Both the position numbers and the translations under genes were made by a program. Under the pieces are notes generated by a model. It saw only the letters and a program-made list of their open reading frames with translations, searched no databases and was not told where the DNA came from. From Morella rubra (Eukaryota > Streptophyta > Magnoliopsida > Fagales > Myricaceae), in NCBI GenBank assembly GCA_003952965.2, contig RXIC02000091.1, positions 132,180-196,179 of the forward strand: a stretch of 64,000 nucleotides of DNA, given 5' to 3'. Positions 60,301 through 64,000 of this stretch are shown in pieces (position 1 is the first letter of the stretch; every line of letters starts with the position of its first letter).

Positions 60301-60443
60301 GTGCAAAGGGCATGACCCTAGATACCATCCTCAGAAGTTCAAGCAGATACAAGAAGGCCAAGCAAACAGCTGATCAGTCACAGCTGGAGGAAACCGAAAG
60401 CCAGCGAGTTGATTTTGTTCCAGACAGTCTGGCTGACCTGTAG
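54369..60443 (+). CDS. Large Lys/Ser-rich protein with ubiquitin-like N-terminus, probably nuclear; function unknown
   Basis: An in-frame model has exons 54369-54492, 55177-55244, 55332-56841, 57385-59220, 59970-60024 and 60293-60443, giving about 1247 aa. Residues 16-97 or so look like a beta-grasp/ubiquitin-like fold (VVFVDTSLDTHLALLVSDSD, then TVSDLKKKILYEHP). A long disordered region follows, with many KKKRKKK and KSKKRRNKS clusters that resemble nuclear localisation signals, and internal repeats. The C-terminal 70 residues are conserved-looking (KGMTLDTILRSSSRYKKAK ... VDFVPDSLADL). I do not recognise an experimentally characterised homologue. An alternative acceptor at 57235 adds about 148 nt of plausible coding sequence but then breaks the frame near 57376; see findings. 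Confidence 0.75.
56199..56750 (+). repeat. Degenerate coding repeat, 360-bp period, in exon 3 of the Lys-rich gene
   Basis: Two modules begin HLLETGSTSVKSKKRRNKSS (56199) and HLLGIDSSSGKKKRKKKSS (56559). Each continues with a PSGK motif, SRVTV/SGVTV and KDSS. They are moderately diverged, so an older duplication. Confidence 0.7.
57681..58775 (+). repeat. In-frame tandem repeat in exon 4 of the Lys-rich gene (525 bp and 570 bp)
   Basis: Unit 1 (57681-58205, 175 residues) and unit 2 (58206-58775, 190 residues) share the same landmarks in order: SVG..L.KSGI, SLLGTGQ, GDVHG, MRKK.KKK.NST, KDQDV.HKD, TPSADNQ, NEKQG, and PEKKLLKVSR. Unit 2 carries a small insertion (KNLLGSQ) and an extra LQGSLPNDEG-like stretch. 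Confidence 0.85.
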
Positions 60444-62737
60444 TTGATGTTATTGTGATCTGTCTCTTAAGAGCTCCAATTTTGTTTGTTCTTTCTTCAC
60501 CGTAGGCTGTGCTTGTCCTATGTATATGTCGAGAAACAATGGCCTTAGGCCGAGAAAAAAGCAAACTGCTTGCACGTTTTTTGAAACATTTTGATTCGAT
60601 CAAAAAAAGAAACATTTGGGTGGTGTTTGAGTGTTAAAATTTTTGGGTACGATAGTTGGTGAAAAAGTAAAAAGATTTTATAAAAGTTGATAAAAAAATA
60701 AAAAGAAATTAAATTTGAATGAATATTATAATAAAAAAAATAATAATTTAATGGAGATAGAATTTTGCTCAAGAATATTAATTGGCGTTGATTATGCAAT
60801 AATACATGCATGACTTTGGAGGACATGAAATTTAAGAATATACCATAACGCCTGCGCCTGGACAATTTGTAGTAGTTTACTTAGTAGCTCGGCCATTGCT
60901 CCATTCGAATTTGGAGCATTGGAGAATGTTACGTGAGGGCATGAAAAACAGACCAAATTTATTACACATTAAATCTCTGTGCGGATGGCAAAAGTTTTCA
61001 TAGAAGATAGTGTAGACTCTATTGAAATCTTGAGGAAAAAAAAGTTAGTAGTTTGTAAAAAGTTTATTAGAGTTATAAAAAAAAATACGAGAGTTTGTAA
61101 AAAATTATTAGAATTTAAAAAAAAAGTGGTTGTGAAAAAGGGATTAATTAAGATACTCTGTAATTTTCTTTGAATTACATGGTGTAATTTTAAAGAAAAT
61201 AAACACAATAGATAAACCTTACACTATTTATATTGCACATGTAAATCGCTTGCGTAGTATAATTAAAAAATAAATAAACATATAGCTATATCATATATTA
61301 TTTAATATTGTCTATATAAAATTTGAGATAATATATGCATCCTATAATGAGTCGTATGGAATATACTTATTGTGTCTATATCTCTTAATTACAAGTAGAT
61401 CCAAACATGGGCTGATGATCAAAGTCAACCATGAAATCCCTTGGATTAAATTGTGTTATCATCACTTGTAGTGCGCGAAGCCGAGTGGGGGCATCAATGC
61501 GAGACTTGACTGAACTATATAAAATACTTGTAAAATGCATCAATATGCATGCTTGAAAGAAAAATAATCTAAATTATTTGTTTAGAAAAAGTTAAGAAAA
61601 TAACAAAATTCTTTTGGTCCTATCTGCTGGAATCTTCCTCCATTGCCGAGGTATTATCACGAAGTTTCACTTTGTCGCATAAAGCCTGGACCAGATAATT
61701 CGTTTTACTTGCTGCCTCAATTATCCCTTATTCCCTTGTCTTTGCGTAAACTTCACCTAACGTAACCCGATTTTGTTTTGAAAAAAAAAAAATCAACTGG
61801 GGCCAGGGGCCATTTCCCAGCTTAGTTTTTGCCCTTTTGTGGGTCCTCTCCAACCGGATTTGTCGCCTATCTTAGAATAATTTTACCATTAAAAATTGGA
61901 ACAAAGGCGATGATTACGTCCTGATCTTCGTCCTCTTCGATCTGCAAATTTCACCAGAATAATATTATATATATATTCTCTTCATGCTCCATCATATAGG
62001 GGCGAACATATATAATTATATATAACTTCAAAAAACAAAAAGAGAACAGCTATAGTAGAAAGCTCTCGAACCACGTGATTCCAGATGTAAATGGGCTGTC
62101 CGAGATATATAGACTTATAAATCTTGGTCCAATGAATCCTCTCAATAATAGTCGCGATCAATTACAATTTGCGTATAGTATAAGTTAACATGCATATAGC
62201 CTGATTGAAAGAAGCTACATGCACCATTATTAATCACCCACTAATATTTCATGGGCTTCTACCCTTTCAAATATTCTAAACGATGACGTTAGGCACAATG
62301 CAGATGGGCATCAACCAAACTCTAATTGGAGTAGGATGGGATTTTTAATTTGCTATATATAACTTCAAATCAAACGCGTAGGTCTAAAAGTCTTCCAAGC
62401 ACAAACCTTTTGACCAAATGGGTCGTAGAATTTTTCACCGAAAGTAGTGCTATGTCGATAAACAAGAAATTAATCCGATAAAGTGCGAAATATTTATTGA
62501 ATTTAATATAATTTAAGAAGGATAAATATCACAGACAAATTCTTCAATTAATTTATCGTATTTAATTTCAAAAAAGTGATAAAAGGAAGATGCAGTTACT
62601 TGAAGTATTAATTGTAAAATTTGAAATCATGAAACAAATCCTCCTCCGTGTTTTTATATCCGAAATAAAAATAATTAAATCAAGGAATTGCAATGGAAAA
62701 AACAAAAGCAAAAAATTGCAACAAAAGCAGCAGATGA
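60444..62737. other. Intergenic, AT-rich
   Basis: 3' flank of the Lys-rich gene, then very AT-rich DNA. A stretch starting gggtggtgtttgagtgttaaa at 60617 has the look of a small decayed transposon but I found no matching right end. No gene evident. Confidence 0.55.
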
Positions 62738-63880
62738 TCACGACCGCGGGATTGCCTTCTGTTTCCGGAACACGACCTCGGTGTCCAATCCGAATCCGTC
62801 AACCTTCCGAATGTGAACAACCTCCGACCTCTTGAACATCTGCACCAATGGCTTCACGCTATACAGATCGTTGGCCGAGTACTTATCAGCCCGTTTAGAC
62901 AAAGCCACGTGTAATACGCACACCCCACCGGGCTTCAGCGTCCGTTCGATCTCCGCAACGAACTTCTGCGGGTACAGCGCGTGATCGAACACGTTGGAGA
63001 ACTCGAACTCGAAGGTGTCGTTATCGAAGGGCTGGTTGTGAAAGTCGCCTCCGATCACGAGTGGAGGGCACGGCACCAGGTCCATCCCCACCGAGTCGGA
63101 CACGCCGATGCGCCTCAGGGCTTCGACTTCCTGGCCGACACGAGCCCCGACACAGAGCGCTTTCGACTCGTTGAACAGCAGCTTCTTTTGCTTCAATTCC
63201 TGGAAGAATCGGGAGAATACTTGGATTTTCCGATCCCAGTCGCGGGTCTTCCATATTTCTCTGAGTTTAGGGTTGAGGGTCTTGTTGAGCTGGCGCTGTA
63301 TGTAGGAATCGTAAGAGGCGAATCCGGGTCGGATCTCCGCAACGAACTTCTGCGGGTACAGCGCGTGATCGAACACGTTGGAGAACTCGAACTCGAAGGT
63401 GTCGTTATCGAAGGGCTGGTTGTGAAAGTCGATCACGAGTGGAGGGCACGGCACCAGGTCCATCCCCACCGAGTCGGACACGCCGATGCGCCTCAGGGCT
63501 TCGACTTCCTGGCCGACACGAGCCCCGACACAGAGCGCTTTCGACTCGTTGAACAGCAGCTTCTTTTGCTTCAATTCCTGGAAGAATCGGGAGAATACTT
63601 GGATTTTCCGATCCCAGTCGCGGGTCTTCCATATTTCTCTGAGTTTAGGGTTGAGGGTCTTGTTGAGCTGGCGCTGTATGTAGGAATCGTAAGAGGCGAA
63701 TCCGGGTCGGATTTTGATGTCTCCTGATCCGTAAATCGAATTTTCCGATGGTGTCTCGGCGGTGGCGAGGAGGCGTTTGGGTTGGAGAGAGAATAGGAGG
63801 AGAAAGATAGGAACAGAGAGGAGGAGGGATAAAAGAAAGTATCTTTTTAGTACCGGTGGTTTTGGTAGAGTAGTTATCAT
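62738..63880 (-). CDS. Membrane-anchored SAM-dependent methyltransferase-like protein with duplicated core
   Basis: A single exon encodes 380 aa. Residues 14-32 form a membrane anchor (YFLLSLLLSVPIFLLLF). The methyltransferase-like core appears twice: residues 58-183 and 184-311, followed by one C-terminal part (312-380: ERTLKPGGVCVLHVALSKRA ... TEVVFRKQKA). Each core has a nucleotide-binding-like ALCVGARVGQEVEAL segment and FEFSNVFDHALYPQKFVAEI. Without one core the protein would be about 252-254 aa, the size I expect for this plant family. The first core lacks two glycines (PPLVIDFHNQ against PPLVIGGDFHNQ), and only the second core is joined to the C-terminal strand region, so only the second can fold as a normal domain. 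Such type-II membrane methyltransferase-like proteins are mostly uncharacterised. GC content and codon use differ strongly from the AT-rich flanks. Confidence 0.85.
   Translation of the reverse strand: MITTLPKPPVLKRYFLLSLLLSVPIFLLLFSLQPKRLLATAETPSENSIYGSGDIKIRPGFASYDSYIQRQLNKTLNPKLREIWKTRDWDRKIQVFSRFFQELKQKKLLFNESKALCVGARVGQEVEALRRIGVSDSVGMDLVPCPPLVIDFHNQPFDNDTFEFEFSNVFDHALYPQKFVAEIRPGFASYDSYIQRQLNKTLNPKLREIWKTRDWDRKIQVFSRFFQELKQKKLLFNESKALCVGARVGQEVEALRRIGVSDSVGMDLVPCPPLVIGGDFHNQPFDNDTFEFEFSNVFDHALYPQKFVAEIERTLKPGGVCVLHVALSKRADKYSANDLYSVKPLVQMFKRSEVVHIRKVDGFGLDTEVVFRKQKAIPRS
62948..63709. repeat. Perfect in-frame tandem duplication (384 bp and 378 bp)
   Basis: Copy A is 62948-63331 and copy B is 63332-63709. 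By eye they are identical at every base except that copy A has six extra bases (gcctcc) near 63047. The trinucleotide gat sits at all three junctions (62948, 63332, 63710), a possible microhomology. Confidence 0.9.
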
Positions 63881-64000
63881 CCCTGCATGCGTGAAAGCTT
63901 CTTCAAAGTTCGAACTCTTCCTGTACCTCTCTCTTTCTGAGCTCGCAAACGGTTGACACTGTTCGTTGCATGAGAAAAAAAATGCGTTAGATGAAGGAGA
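63881..64000 (-). other. 5' flank of the methyltransferase-like gene (window edge)
   Basis: Only 120 bp upstream of the ATG is present. I see no clear TATA box. Confidence 0.5.

Noticed and set aside
62981..63727. 248-residue open frame on the plus strand
   Set aside because: It is exactly antisense to the methyltransferase gene, arises from its high GC content and the internal duplication, and has no family features.
1..64000. tRNA, rRNA or organelle-derived segments
   Set aside because: I scanned for tRNA-like A/B boxes and rRNA-like blocks by eye and saw none; a tRNAscan-SE run would be decisive.

Overview
The window is nuclear DNA from a dicot flowering plant. Genes are split by many AT-rich GT-AG introns, intergenic DNA is AT-rich and carries small inverted-repeat elements, and every recognisable protein belongs to a plant family. 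There are no operons, no prokaryotic features, no CRISPR array, and no tRNA or rRNA that I could see. All splice models below were built by eye from exon homology, GT/AG signals and reading-frame phase. Arabidopsis comparisons and locus numbers are from memory, not from a search.

Layout, left to right: (1) 153-5681 (+), a malectin-like/LRR receptor kinase like At1g67720. (2) 8662-10315 (+), a small C3HC4 RING ubiquitin ligase of the AIRP2 type. (3) 11580-13038 (-), a GDSL esterase/lipase, followed by a relic of a second copy at 11362-11444. (4) 14726-22017 (+), a very long coiled-coil, tail-anchored trans-Golgi protein, the TNO1 orthologue. (5) 22701-23663, two non-autonomous DNA transposons next to each other. 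(6) 24034-27831 (+), a CPBP/CAAX-type membrane protease. (7) 28620-34627 (+), RGS1, the seven-transmembrane regulator of G-protein signalling. (8) 36286-40166, 45257-47661 and 50223-53091 (all +), three tandem very-long-chain 3-oxoacyl-CoA reductase (KCR) genes. A small unrecognised two-exon gene on the minus strand (43986-44799) sits between the first two copies and shares a promoter interval with the second. (9) 54369-60443 (+), a large lysine/serine-rich, probably nuclear protein with a ubiquitin-like N-terminus and internal repeats. (10) 62738-63880 (-), a membrane-anchored methyltransferase-like protein whose core is duplicated in frame.

The genes do not form one pathway. The gene order is informative, though: in Arabidopsis the receptor kinase lies next to KCR1 (At1g67720/At1g67730), TNO1 lies next to KCR2 (At1g24460/At1g24470), and the CAAX protease lies next to RGS1 (At3g26085/At3g26090). 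This window has all of them together, so it looks like an unfractionated or merged version of loci that are split in Arabidopsis. The observations most worth checking are the perfect in-frame duplication in the methyltransferase, the KCR triplication, the frame conflict in the repeat-rich nuclear protein, a GC-AG intron in the receptor kinase, and a four-codon upstream ORF directly before the TNO1 start.
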